19,906 nt of DNA from contig JAGDBW010000038.1 of assembly GCA_017958845.1 (NCBI GenBank), forward strand, positions 1 to 19,906, written 5' to 3'. The position numbers and the translations under genes were made by a program. The DNA is from Clostridia bacterium. GTDB taxonomy: Bacteria; Bacillota; Clostridia; Oscillospirales; CAG-272. This document shows, piece by piece, positions 1 to 6,209 of this stretch; the first letter of the stretch is position 1; every line of letters starts with the position of its first letter. The notes under the pieces were generated by a model. It ran no database searches. It worked only from the letters and a program-made list of their open reading frames with translations, and was not told the DNA's origin.

Positions 1-6
1 AGATAA

Positions 7-37
7 AAGAGGAACGCACGCGGGGTGCGTCCCTCTC
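7..37 (-). terminator. Second (distal) hairpin terminator after rplL
   Basis: An inverted repeat pairs ACGCAC (14-19) with GTGCGT (25-30). After one A-C mismatch it continues with AGAGG pairing CCTCT. Read on the minus strand the stem is followed by CTTTTATCT, a modest U-rich tail, so it could stop transcription leaving rplL. It lies 21 nt beyond the duplicated rplL tail. It could also belong to a gene beyond the window edge. Confidence 0.55.
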
Positions 38-55
38 CTCTGTCTCTCGTCGGTC

Positions 56-79
56 GATCACTTGATCTCGACGGTCGCG
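56..79 (-). repeat. Copy of the rplL 3' end (24-bp direct repeat, distal copy)
   Basis: These 24 bases are identical to 159-182, which carry the last codons and stop of rplL. On the minus strand the copy spells Ala-Thr-Val-Glu-Ile-Lys-stop. It is not joined to an in-frame L12 domain: upstream codons in its frame do not resemble rplL. The two copies are offset by 103 bp and enclose a terminator hairpin. It looks like a remnant of a small tandem duplication or an insertion that regenerated the gene end. An assembly error is possible. Confidence 0.85.
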
Positions 80-112
80 GGGTGCTTTGGACCGGGCGAA
101 ACTGATCTTTGC

Positions 113-147
113 AAAAAGAAAGCGTCCCGATTGGGACGCTTCTTTTT
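113..147 (-). terminator. Proximal intrinsic terminator of rplJ-rplL
   Basis: AGCGTCCC (121-128) pairs perfectly with GGGACGCT (133-140) around a GATT loop, with an additional A-T pair outside. On the minus strand the stem is followed by TTTCTTTTT, a canonical rho-independent terminator about 20 nt past the rplL stop. The plus strand also has a T tract after the stem, so it could act in both directions. Confidence 0.88.
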
Positions 148-158
148 GGGACGGTCAA

Positions 159-182
159 GATCACTTGATCTCGACGGTCGCG
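159..182 (-). repeat. 24-bp direct repeat, rplL copy
   Basis: This is the in-gene member of the exact 24-bp repeat also found at 56-79. It contains the final six sense codons and TGA stop of rplL, plus two bases past the stop. Identity ends at 183 versus 80 on one side and at 158 versus 55 on the other. Confidence 0.85.
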
Positions 183-538
183 CCGGCGGCTTCGATCTCG
201 GCTTTGATCTTTTCGGCTTCTTCTTTGGAGACGCCTTCTTTGACCTTGGCGGGAGCGCCTTCGACGAGGTCTTTGGCCTCTTTCAGGCCCAGGCCGGTGA
301 TGGAGCGGACGGCTTTGATGACGTCGAGCTTCTTGGCGCCGAAGTCTTTGAGGACGACGTCAAATTCGGTCTTTTCTTCCTCGGCGGGAGCGGCGGCACC
401 GGCAGCGGGGCCGGCGACGGCGACGGGAGCGGCGCTGACGCCGAACTCCTCTTCGAGCGCTTTGACGAGGTCAGCCAGTTCGAGAATGGTCAGTCCTTTG
501 ACAAGGTCAAGGATCTGGGTGGTCTTTTCGTTTGCCAT
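161..538 (-). CDS. rplL: 50S ribosomal protein L7/L12
   Basis: This is the multicopy stalk protein that recruits and activates the translational GTPases IF2, EF-Tu, EF-G and RF3; dimers bind the C-terminal helix of L10. The 125-residue length is typical. Residues 1-33 form the dimerising N-terminal domain. An Ala/Pro/Gly-rich hinge runs about 34-53. The C-terminal domain (about 57-125) contains the factor-binding stretch around [21 protein letters not shown]. The ATG lies 7 nt after a GGAGGAAA-type ribosome binding site and 33 nt downstream of rplJ, so the two are co-transcribed. Transcription ends at the hairpin just downstream. The oddity is an exact copy of its last 24 bases about 100 bp beyond the stop. 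Confidence 0.98.
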   Translation of the reverse strand: MANEKTTQILDLVKGLTILELADLVKALEEEFGVSAAPVAVAGPAAGAAAPAEEEKTEFDVVLKDFGAKKLDVIKAVRSITGLGLKEAKDLVEGAPAKVKEGVSKEEAEKIKAEIEAAGATVEIK

Positions 539-571
539 TTTATTTTCCTCCGAAATTCATTTTTTGTGGTG

Positions 572-1186
572 TCAGGCCTCGGCAGGCGCTTCGGCTGCGG
601 GTGCGGTCTCCTCGGCCGCGGGGGTGTCGTCGGGTTTTGCCTCTTCGGCAGCGGGAGCTTCGGCGGGGGCGGCCTCTTCGGCGGGCGCGCCGGCGGCGTC
701 CTTGTCGATCTTGGCTTGCAGGACGTAGGCGAAGCTGTAGAGACTGCCCATCAAGCTGCCCATCATGCGGACGATCAGCTGCTCTCTGCCCGGGATGGCG
801 GCCAGCGCTTCGACGCCCGCGGCGTCGATGACGGCTCCGTCCACAAAGCCGGCGCGGATCTCGAAGGTTTCGATCTTGTCGGCGTATTCCTTCATGATCT
901 TGGCGGGGGCGAGCGGATCGGTCATGCCCAGCGCGATGGCGGTCATACCGCAGAGATACTGCTTCATGTCTCCGTAGCCGACCTCGGCGCACGCACGCTC
1001 GGTGAGCGTGTTTTTGAGCACGGAGTATTCGACGCCGGCGGCACGGAGAGCGGCGCGGAGCTTGGTGTCATTTTCCACGGTGATGCCTTCGTACTTGACG
1101 AGTACGCCGGACTGTGCCTGACGCATCTTGTCGGCCAGGGCGGCAACGACGGCCTGCTTTTGTTCGAGGACTTTGTTGCTCGGCAT
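572..1186 (-). CDS. rplJ: 50S ribosomal protein L10
   Basis: L10 is the base of the L7/L12 stalk on 23S rRNA and, with L12 bound, the autoregulator of its own operon. Residues 1-133 match the L10 fold, including KNTLTERA and the GMTDPLAPAKI stretch. Residues about 134-163 form the helix that carries L12 dimers. The protein is 204 residues, longer than the usual 165-175. The extra length is a 41-residue tail (164-204) made almost wholly of Ala, Pro and Glu with a few Lys, Asp and Thr, resembling an L12 hinge and probably disordered. The ATG follows GGAGGT. The upstream leader and dedicated promoter make this the first gene of a two-gene operon with rplL. Its usual upstream partners rplK and rplA are absent here. 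Confidence 0.97.
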   Translation of the reverse strand: MPSNKVLEQKQAVVAALADKMRQAQSGVLVKYEGITVENDTKLRAALRAAGVEYSVLKNTLTERACAEVGYGDMKQYLCGMTAIALGMTDPLAPAKIMKEYADKIETFEIRAGFVDGAVIDAAGVEALAAIPGREQLIVRMMGSLMGSLYSFAYVLQAKIDKDAAGAPAEEAAPAEAPAAEEAKPDDTPAAEETAPAAEAPAEA

Positions 1187-1198
1187 TGTTGTACCTCC

Positions 1199-1329
1199 TA
1201 TCGATTTTGACAGAAAAAAATCCCTTTTCCCGGCCGAGAAAAAGGACGCAAAAAGACGATCTCTTGTGTTCTTCCTCGGCAGGGTGGCACGAACGTGCTT
1301 TTACCGGAACCTGCTGTCTTTGGATAACA
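1199..1329 (-). ncRNA. L10 leader (ribosomal protein L10 autoregulatory 5' UTR)
   Basis: Two conserved halves of the Firmicutes L10-binding leader are visible on the minus strand. AGACAGCAGGT lies at 1319-1309 and CCTGCCGAGG at 1283-1274, with GCACG/CGTGC pairing at the apical stem between them. Pairing of CAGG with CCTG creates the kink-turn-like L10 site known in this family. A terminator hairpin follows before the rplJ ribosome binding site. By family knowledge, L10-L12 complex binding favours the terminator and shuts off rplJL. The predicted start of transcription is near 1328-1330, seven bases past the -10 box. Confidence 0.9.
1213..1246 (-). terminator. Attenuator hairpin in the L10 leader
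   Basis: On the minus strand TCCTTTTTC pairs with GAAAAGGGA with one mismatch around a CTCGGCCGG-type loop, followed by seven consecutive T. It sits between the L10-binding motif and the rplJ ribosome binding site, as expected for the regulated terminator of this leader class. Confidence 0.82.
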
Positions 1330-1334
1330 TAGGT

Positions 1335-1363
1335 ATTATACACGGGACGAGCCCGTTTGTCAA
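1335..1363 (-). promoter_or_regulatory. Consensus sigma-A promoter of rplJ-rplL
   Basis: On the minus strand TTGACA (1363-1358) and TATAAT (1340-1335) are both perfect consensus hexamers with exactly 17 bases between them. The start would fall near 1329, immediately before the L10 leader. The promoter lies in the short gap after rplQ, so rplJL does not depend on readthrough from the large operon. Confidence 0.93.
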
Positions 1364-1386
1364 GGGGTGGGGGGATCTTTTTTTCT

Positions 1387-1416
1387 CTCTCGCCGCCGGC
1401 GGGCCGGCGGCGAGAG
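1387..1416 (-). other. 13-bp GC hairpin after rplQ (no U tract in the sense direction)
   Basis: CTCTCGCCGCCGG (1387-1399) pairs perfectly with CCGGCGGCGAGAG (1404-1416) around a four-base loop. It begins 9 nt after the rplQ stop, where the 31-gene operon should end. On the minus strand the stem is followed by an A tract, AGAAAAAAAGA, not a U tract. It is therefore not a canonical intrinsic terminator. It may mark or protect the mRNA 3' end, or work with a factor. Confidence 0.8.
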
Positions 1417-1425
1417 GAAGCGGGG

Positions 1426-1836
1426 TCACTCGGCGGCTTTCGCTGCCTTTTTGGCGGGTTTTTTGGGTTCTTCTTTGGCCTCGGGTTTGGCGACCGGGGT
1501 CAGACGGACGATGGCCATCTCGGCGGCGTCGCCGCGACGGGGTCCGGCTTTCAGCACCTGGGTGTAGCCGCCGCTGACGCCCTCATAGTCGGAGACGATG
1601 GTGGTGGTCAGCTTTTTGACCACGTCTTCTTTGGTCAGGTAGGCCATGAGCTGACGGTAGGACGCCAGGGTATTTTCTTTGGCTATGGTGATCATCTTGT
1701 CGGCCAGGGCGCTGACTTCTTTGGCTCTTGTATAGGTGGTCTCGATCCGGCCGTTTTCGAACAGATAGGTCACCATGCCTCTGAGCATGGCGTTGCGGTG
1801 TGCGGTCGGCCGGCCGAGTTTTCTGGTTCCGGGCAT
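1426..1836 (-). CDS. rplQ: 50S ribosomal protein L17
   Basis: L17 is a large-subunit protein near the exit tunnel and the usual last gene of the alpha operon. The N-terminal signature is clear (RKLGRPTAHRNAMLRGMVT), as is the central TRAKEVSALADKMITIAK. At 136 residues it is longer than the common 112-127 because of a Lys/Ala/Pro/Glu tail (about residues 112-136). The ATG follows AGGAGGT with good spacing, 23 nt after rpoA. Downstream lies a strong hairpin without a U tract, then the independent rplJL promoter, so this is the last gene of the merged operon. Confidence 0.97.
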   Translation of the reverse strand: MPGTRKLGRPTAHRNAMLRGMVTYLFENGRIETTYTRAKEVSALADKMITIAKENTLASYRQLMAYLTKEDVVKKLTTTIVSDYEGVSGGYTQVLKAGPRRGDAAEMAIVRLTPVAKPEAKEEPKKPAKKAAKAAE

Positions 1837-1859
1837 TTCTCTTACCTCCTCATGTCTTG

Positions 1860-2843
1860 TCAGTCATCCGTCTTGCGCAGCTCGAAACCGAGGGTATGGA
1901 GCTTTTGGATGACTTCTTCGAGAGACTTTTTGCCAAGGTTGCGAACCTTGATCATATCTTCTTCGGTGCGGTTGATCAAATCTTCAACTGTGTCGATGCC
2001 CGCGCGTTTCAGGCAGTTGAAACTGCGGACCGACAAGTCAAGCTCCTCAATGGTCATCTCAAGGACTTTTTCTTTTTTGATTTCGGCTCTCTCGACCATG
2101 ATCTCGGCTCTCTTTGCTTCGTCGGACATATCCACAAAGAGGTTGAGATGCTCGTTGAGGATCTTGGCAGCGAGCGAAACCGCTTCTTTGGCGGGGACGG
2201 TGCCGTTGGTCAGAACGTGCAGCTTGAGCCTGTCGTAGTCGGTGACGTTTCCGACACGGGTGTTTTCGACCGTGTACTCCACCTTGTAGACCGGGGTGAA
2301 GATGGAATCGGTGAAGATCATGCCGATGGGGGCTCCGGCGTTGGGGCCGGCTTCGAGCAGGTAGTTCTGTTTGTTCTTGTCGGCGGACACGTAGCCGCGC
2401 CCGGAATCAAAGGTCAGTTCCATGTAGAAACGGGTATTTCCGCTGACTGTTGCGATATGATGATCGGGGTTGATGATCTGGATGTCGGCGTCGGGGGTGA
2501 TGTCCGCGGCGGTCACCTCGTAGGTAGAGCCGTAGCCGGAGACGTCGATGACGGCGGTCTTGGGGGTGTCGCTGTGGAGTTTGGCAACGATGCCTTTGAC
2601 ATTCAGGACGATCTCGGGGACGTCCTCGGTGATGCCGGGGATGGTGGAGATCTCGTGCAGGACGCCGTCGATGCGGACGGACGTGACGGCATAGCCCGCG
2701 AGCGAGCTGAGCAGGATGCGGCGCAGCGAGTTTCCGAGTGTGATGCCGTAGCCGCGCTCAAGCGGCTCGACGATAAACTCGCCTTCGCTGCCGTCGGCGT
2801 TCAGTTCTGTAGTGGTAATGATCGGCTTTTCGATCTCAATCAT
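1860..2843 (-). CDS. rpoA: DNA-directed RNA polymerase subunit alpha
   Basis: This is the alpha subunit that dimerises to start RNA polymerase assembly and contacts upstream promoter DNA. The N-terminal domain (about 1-235) holds [25 protein letters not shown] residues 28-48, the dimerisation and beta-contact core. The C-terminal domain (about 265-322) has [12 protein letters not shown], where R273 and N276 match the UP-element-contacting Arg and Asn of other bacteria, then [12 protein letters not shown]. At 327 residues it is slightly long, with the excess in the charged interdomain linker (about 238-262). The ATG follows AGGAGGAG. It lies 92 nt after rpsD across a spacer that contains a GC hairpin. 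Confidence 0.98.
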   Translation of the reverse strand: MIEIEKPIITTTELNADGSEGEFIVEPLERGYGITLGNSLRRILLSSLAGYAVTSVRIDGVLHEISTIPGITEDVPEIVLNVKGIVAKLHSDTPKTAVIDVSGYGSTYEVTAADITPDADIQIINPDHHIATVSGNTRFYMELTFDSGRGYVSADKNKQNYLLEAGPNAGAPIGMIFTDSIFTPVYKVEYTVENTRVGNVTDYDRLKLHVLTNGTVPAKEAVSLAAKILNEHLNLFVDMSDEAKRAEIMVERAEIKKEKVLEMTIEELDLSVRSFNCLKRAGIDTVEDLINRTEEDMIKVRNLGKKSLEEVIQKLHTLGFELRKTDD

Positions 2844-2869
2844 ATGATTGCTCCTCCTCTGTTCGATGT

Positions 2870-2920
2870 TGGAAACGGGGTGCGGTCCCGGGGCGCGGTC
2901 AGGCGACCGCCCGGCCGGGG
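2870..2920 (-). other. GC hairpin in the rpsD-rpoA spacer
   Basis: The 92-nt gap between rpsD and rpoA contains GCGGTC and GACCGC arms around an AGGC loop, flanked by further C- and G-runs that can extend the pairing imperfectly. No U tract follows on the minus strand, so it is not a terminator. Possible roles are RNA processing or S4-mediated control; neither can be decided from sequence. Confidence 0.4.
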
Positions 2921-2935
2921 TGGTTGGAGGGCTGA

Positions 2936-3562
2936 TTATTTGGAATAGAGCTCGACGATCAGCTGCTCGTTGATCTCAAAGTCGATGTCGCTGCGCTCGG
3001 GCATGGCGACGATCCTGGCGGTCAGCTGTTCGTTGTTGGCGTCCATCCACTTGGGTTTGTTGACGGAGGCCATCTCTTCGGCGAGCGCTTTGAACTTGGC
3101 GCTTTCGCGGCTCTTTTCCTTTACGGTGATGACGTCACCCGGTTTGACGAGCAGAGAGGGGATGTTGACCTTTTTGCCGTTGAGGGTGAAGTGAGCGTGG
3201 AGGACCAGCTGACGGGCTTCTTTGCGGCTCTCGGCCAGGCCCATGCGGTACACGACGTTGTCCAGACGGCGCTCGAGGAGGATGAGCAGGTTTTCGCCCG
3301 TCATACCGGCTTTGCGCTCGGCCATCTCGTAGTAGTTTTTGAACTGGTTTTCCAGTACGCCGTAGTAGCGGCGGACTTTTTGCTTTTCGCGGAGCTGCAT
3401 GCCGTATTCACCGACTTTTTTGCGCGCGGCGCCATGCTGGCCGGGGGCGGCGGAGCGGTGGTCAAACGAGCATTTGGTAGACAGGCAGCGCTCGCCTTTG
3501 AGAAACAGTTTGCAGCCTTCTCTGCGGCATTCTCTGCAGCTGGGTCCCGTATAATTTGCCAT
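2936..3562 (-). CDS. rpsD: 30S ribosomal protein S4 (zinc type)
   Basis: S4 is a primary 16S rRNA binder that nucleates the 30S body and lines the mRNA entry channel. Its 208 residues fit the family. Cysteines C9, C12, C17, C26 and C31 near the N-terminus supply the zinc site of the C+ form. The S4 RNA-binding domain starts near residue 96 ([22 protein letters not shown]). Placement between rpsK and rpoA is the Clostridia order, whereas Bacillus carries rpsD elsewhere. The ATG follows an AGGAGG-like site, 22 nt after rpsK. In several bacteria S4 represses the alpha operon; no such site is proven here. Confidence 0.98.
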   Translation of the reverse strand: MANYTGPSCRECRREGCKLFLKGERCLSTKCSFDHRSAAPGQHGAARKKVGEYGMQLREKQKVRRYYGVLENQFKNYYEMAERKAGMTGENLLILLERRLDNVVYRMGLAESRKEARQLVLHAHFTLNGKKVNIPSLLVKPGDVITVKEKSRESAKFKALAEEMASVNKPKWMDANNEQLTARIVAMPERSDIDFEINEQLIVELYSK

Positions 3563-3584
3563 GTTTTCGTTTCCTCCTGTAAAA

Positions 3585-3980
3585 TCAGACGCGGCGGCGT
3601 TTGGGCGGGCGGCATCCGTTGTGCGGGATGGGGGTGACGTCCTTGATGAGGGTGACTTCGAGTCCGGCGGTGGCCAGCGCGCGGATGGCCGCTTCTCTGC
3701 CCGCTCCGGGACCTCTGACGTACACTTCGATGCTCTTCATGCCCTGGTCGATGGCGATCTTGGCGGCGTGCTCGGCGGCCGTCTGCGCCGCGTAGGGCGT
3801 GGATTTGCGCGAGCCCTTGAAGCCCATCTCACCCGCGCTGGCCCACGAAATGGTGTTGCCGGCCGTGTCGGAGATGGTCACGATGGTGTTGTTGAAAGTG
3901 GAACGGATGTGCGCCGCGCCTTTTTCGACGTTTTTCTTTTCACGGCGTTTTTTGACAGTTGCTTTTTTAGCGGTTGCCAT
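3585..3980 (-). CDS. rpsK: 30S ribosomal protein S11
   Basis: S11 sits on the platform of the 30S subunit and helps shape the E-site mRNA path. The 131-residue protein has the family core ([15 protein letters not shown], then [15 protein letters not shown]) and the conserved C-terminal [13 protein letters not shown]. The Asn-Gly in that motif is the site where isoaspartate forms in E. coli S11, by family knowledge. The N-terminal 20 residues are Lys/Arg-rich. It lies 16 nt after rpsM and 22 nt before rpsD, within the alpha segment of the operon. Confidence 0.98.
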   Translation of the reverse strand: MATAKKATVKKRREKKNVEKGAAHIRSTFNNTIVTISDTAGNTISWASAGEMGFKGSRKSTPYAAQTAAEHAAKIAIDQGMKSIEVYVRGPGAGREAAIRALATAGLEVTLIKDVTPIPHNGCRPPKRRRV

Positions 3981-3996
3981 GGTCGTTTCTCACTCC

Positions 3997-4365
3997 TTAT
4001 TTCTTCTTGTTGGCGATGGTCTTGGCCGGACCTTTTCTGGTACGGGCGTTGGTCTTGGTCCTCTGACCGCGCACGGGCAGCCCCTTGCGATGGCGGATGC
4101 CGCGGTAGCAGTTGATCTCGACCAGACTCTTGATGTTGAGCGCCACTTCTCGGCGGAGCTCGCCCTCGACGTGATAGTTGGCTTCGATCTCGTCACGGAG
4201 TTTGGCGATCTCGGCGTCGGTCAGGTCCTTGGCGCGGGTGTCGGGGTTGACGCCCGTTTTGGCGCAGATGTCCTGCGCGCTCTTGAGACCGATGCCGTAA
4301 ATGTAGGTCAATGCGATCTCTACTCGCTTGTTGTTGGGAATATCAACACCAGCTATACGAGCCAT
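3997..4365 (-). CDS. rpsM: 30S ribosomal protein S13
   Basis: S13 lies at the top of the 30S head and forms bridge B1 to the 50S subunit. The 122-residue sequence starts [14 protein letters not shown], has the helix-two-turn-helix region ([19 protein letters not shown]) and ends in the usual basic tail containing [18 protein letters not shown], which contacts P-site tRNA. It opens the alpha segment after rpmJ, with a 41-nt gap. The ATG is preceded by an AAGGAGAA-type ribosome binding site. Confidence 0.98.
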   Translation of the reverse strand: MARIAGVDIPNNKRVEIALTYIYGIGLKSAQDICAKTGVNPDTRAKDLTDAEIAKLRDEIEANYHVEGELRREVALNIKSLVEINCYRGIRHRKGLPVRGQRTKTNARTRKGPAKTIANKKK

Positions 4366-4406
4366 GAGTTATTGTTCTCCTTTTCGTTTTTTCGCAAACA
4401 GACCGA

Positions 4407-4520
4407 TCAACCCTGGCGCTGTTTGTGCTTGGGGTTTTCGCAGATGACCATCACGCGGCCTTTGCGGCGGATGATCTTGCATTTGTCACAGATCTTTTTG
4501 ACGGAAGGTTTGACTTTCAC
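4407..4520 (-). CDS. rpmJ: 50S ribosomal protein L36 (zinc type, GTG start)
   Basis: This is the smallest large-subunit protein, bound at domains II and V of 23S rRNA. The 37-residue product begins (M)[20 protein letters not shown] and ends [13 protein letters not shown]11, C14, C27 and H32 form the CCCH zinc site of the C+ form. The start is GTG, since the sequence aligns from [13 protein letters not shown], and a GGAAAGG ribosome binding site lies about 9 nt upstream. It sits 24 nt after infA and 41 nt before rpsM, its standard place. No zinc-free paralogue is visible in this window. Confidence 0.95.
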   Translation of the reverse strand: MKVKPSVKKICDKCKIIRRKGRVMVICENPKHKQRQG

Positions 4521-4544
4521 GGTTCTGTACCTTTCCTTTCGGCG

Positions 4545-4766
4545 TTATTTGCTGCGCCAGGTGATGCGGCCCTTGGTCAGGTCGTAGACCGATACCTCGA
4601 CCGTCACCGTGTCGCCCGGCAGAATGCGGATATAGTTCATACGCAACTTGCCCGATATATGGGCGGTGATAATGTGTCCGTTGGGAAGTCTGACTTTGAA
4701 CGTGGCGTTGGGCAGTGTCTCGACTACCACGCCGTCTTCAAACTCGATCAGATCGTCTTTTGACAA
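4545..4766 (-). CDS. infA: Translation initiation factor IF-1 (TTG start)
   Basis: IF-1 blocks the ribosomal A site during initiation and assists IF-2 and IF-3. The 73-residue OB-fold protein has the family sequence: [20 protein letters not shown], then [19 protein letters not shown] and [12 protein letters not shown] chose TTG at 4766-4764 as the start. A perfect AGGAGG lies 7 nt upstream, and the protein then begins MSKDDLIE as in homologues. A longer GTG frame would overlap map and add unrelated residues. The KOW-type RNA-binding gene often found between map and infA in Clostridia is missing; the gap to map is only 32 nt. Confidence 0.96.
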   Translation of the reverse strand: MSKDDLIEFEDGVVVETLPNATFKVRLPNGHIITAHISGKLRMNYIRILPGDTVTVEVSVYDLTKGRITWRSK

Positions 4767-4798
4767 AGCTATTCCTCCTATACTCTCCCTGCCATCCC

Positions 4799-5554
4799 TC
4801 ACTCGCCCACATCGGTGAGCAGAACGGGTCCGTCGGAGGTGATGGCGACCGTGTGTTCGTAGTGCGCGGACAGGTCACCGTCGGCGGTGACGACCGTCCA
4901 GCCGTCCTGTAAGTTCACAACGTCCTTGGTGCCCCGATTGATCATCGGCTCGATGGCGATGACCATGCCGGCGTAGAGGCGGCAGCCGTGGCCGGGTGTG
5001 CCGTAGTTGGGCACGTCGGGCTCCTCGTGCAGGTGAGCGCCGACGCCGTGGCCGACGTAGGGTCGGACGACGCCGTATCCCGCCGCCTCGGCGTGGGTCT
5101 GCACGGCGTGGCCGATGTCGCCGACGCGGTTTCCGGCTTTGGCCTCGGCGGCGCCGAGGTAGAAGCACTCGCGGGTGACGTCGATGAGCCGCTGCGCCTC
5201 CGGGGTGATGCGGCCGACCCCGAAGGTACGGGCGCTGTCGCCGTGGAAGCCGTGGTAGCAGGCGCCGACGTCGACTTTGACCAAGTCTCCCTCTCGCAAG
5301 ACGGTCAGCGGGGAGGGGATCCCGTGGATGACCTGCTCGTTGACGCTGATGCAGGCGCTGCCGGGAAAGCCGCCGTAGCCGAGGAAAGAGGGGGTGGCGT
5401 TGTGTCTCTCGATATAGGCCCGGACGACCCGGTCCAGCTCGGCTGTGGTGACGCCGGGCCGGATCGCGTCGCGCGCCGCCAGGAGCGCTCCGCCGGTGAT
5501 CTCTCCGGCTCGCCGGAGGTAGATCATCTGCTCGGGGGTCTTGAGGATCACCAT
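4799..5554 (-). CDS. map: Type I methionine aminopeptidase
   Basis: This enzyme removes the initiator methionine from nascent proteins when the second residue is small, at the ribosome exit. The 251-residue length is that of the short bacterial type Ia enzyme. The dinuclear metal ligands are in place: D95, D106, H169, E202 and E233, with catalytic H77 in NEQVIHGIP. The signatures [16 protein letters not shown] and [18 protein letters not shown] are intact. The ATG lies one base after the adk stop (TGA-C-ATG), so the two genes are probably translationally coupled. The ribosome binding site is a GGGAG inside the end of adk. Confidence 0.97.
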   Translation of the reverse strand: MVILKTPEQMIYLRRAGEITGGALLAARDAIRPGVTTAELDRVVRAYIERHNATPSFLGYGGFPGSACISVNEQVIHGIPSPLTVLREGDLVKVDVGACYHGFHGDSARTFGVGRITPEAQRLIDVTRECFYLGAAEAKAGNRVGDIGHAVQTHAEAAGYGVVRPYVGHGVGAHLHEEPDVPNYGTPGHGCRLYAGMVIAIEPMINRGTKDVVNLQDGWTVVTADGDLSAHYEHTVAITSDGPVLLTDVGE

Positions 5555-5555
5555 G

Positions 5556-6194
5556 TCAGCGGACTCCCAGGGCCGCGAGCGTCAGGGCGGTGGTGTCCTC
5601 CACCTTTTCCTGTCCCTCGACGAGCTTCAGCACGCCTTTGGCGGCGTAGAACTCTTTGAGCGGTTCGGTCGAGGTGTGATAGACGTCCAGGCGGCTCTTG
5701 ACTACCTCGGGATCGCCGTCCCGGCGGGTGGTCAGCGGCGCGCCGCCGCACCTGTCACAGGTGACGCCGTCGGCGGAGGGGTTGTAGAGCGTGTGGTAGG
5801 ACGCGCCGCAGGTGCCGCAGACGCGGCGGCCGCTCATGCGCGCGATGATGCGCTCGTCGGAGACCTCGATGGAGACCACGACGTCGGGAGCGACGCCCAT
5901 GCGGTCCAGCGCCTCTGCCTGTGCGACCGTGCGGGGGAAACCGTCGAGGATGAAGCCGCCGCGGCAATCGTCGGCAGCGAGACGCTCGCGGATGATGCCG
6001 ATGACGACCTCGTCGGGGACAAGCGCGCCGGATTCGGTATAGGATCTTGCTTTTTTGCCCATGTCGGTGCCGTTTTTGATGGCTTCGCGGATGATGGCGC
6101 CCGTGGAGACGGTGGGGATGCCCAGCCGCTCGGAGACGATATCAGACTGCGTGCCTTTGCCGGCGCCGGGGGCACCCAAAAAGATAATCTTCAT
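5556..6194 (-). CDS. adk: Adenylate kinase (zinc LID)
   Basis: Adenylate kinase catalyses ATP + AMP to 2 ADP in the cytoplasm, setting the adenylate energy charge. The 212-residue enzyme has the P-loop GAPGAGKGT (7-15), the AMP-site STGAIIRE (30-37), DGFPRT (84-89), and a long LID with four zinc cysteines C126, C129, C146 and C149, as in Gram-positive enzymes. The RRDGDPEVVKSRL segment follows the LID. The ATG is 15 nt after secY and its AGGAGAAGG ribosome binding site starts right behind the secY stop. The secY-adk-map order is standard for Firmicutes and Actinobacteria. Confidence 0.98.
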   Translation of the reverse strand: MKIIFLGAPGAGKGTQSDIVSERLGIPTVSTGAIIREAIKNGTDMGKKARSYTESGALVPDEVVIGIIRERLAADDCRGGFILDGFPRTVAQAEALDRMGVAPDVVVSIEVSDERIIARMSGRRVCGTCGASYHTLYNPSADGVTCDRCGGAPLTTRRDGDPEVVKSRLDVYHTSTEPLKEFYAAKGVLKLVEGQEKVEDTTALTLAALGVR

Positions 6195-6209
6195 GCCCTT
6201 CTCCTGCTA

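Noticed and set aside
62..1210. Long open frame on the plus strand opposite rplL and rplJ (and similar ones opposite nearly every ribosomal gene)
   Set aside because: It mirrors highly conserved genes, has low-complexity Gly/Phe/Asp composition and no ribosome binding site. GC-rich codon bias removes stops from the opposite strand.
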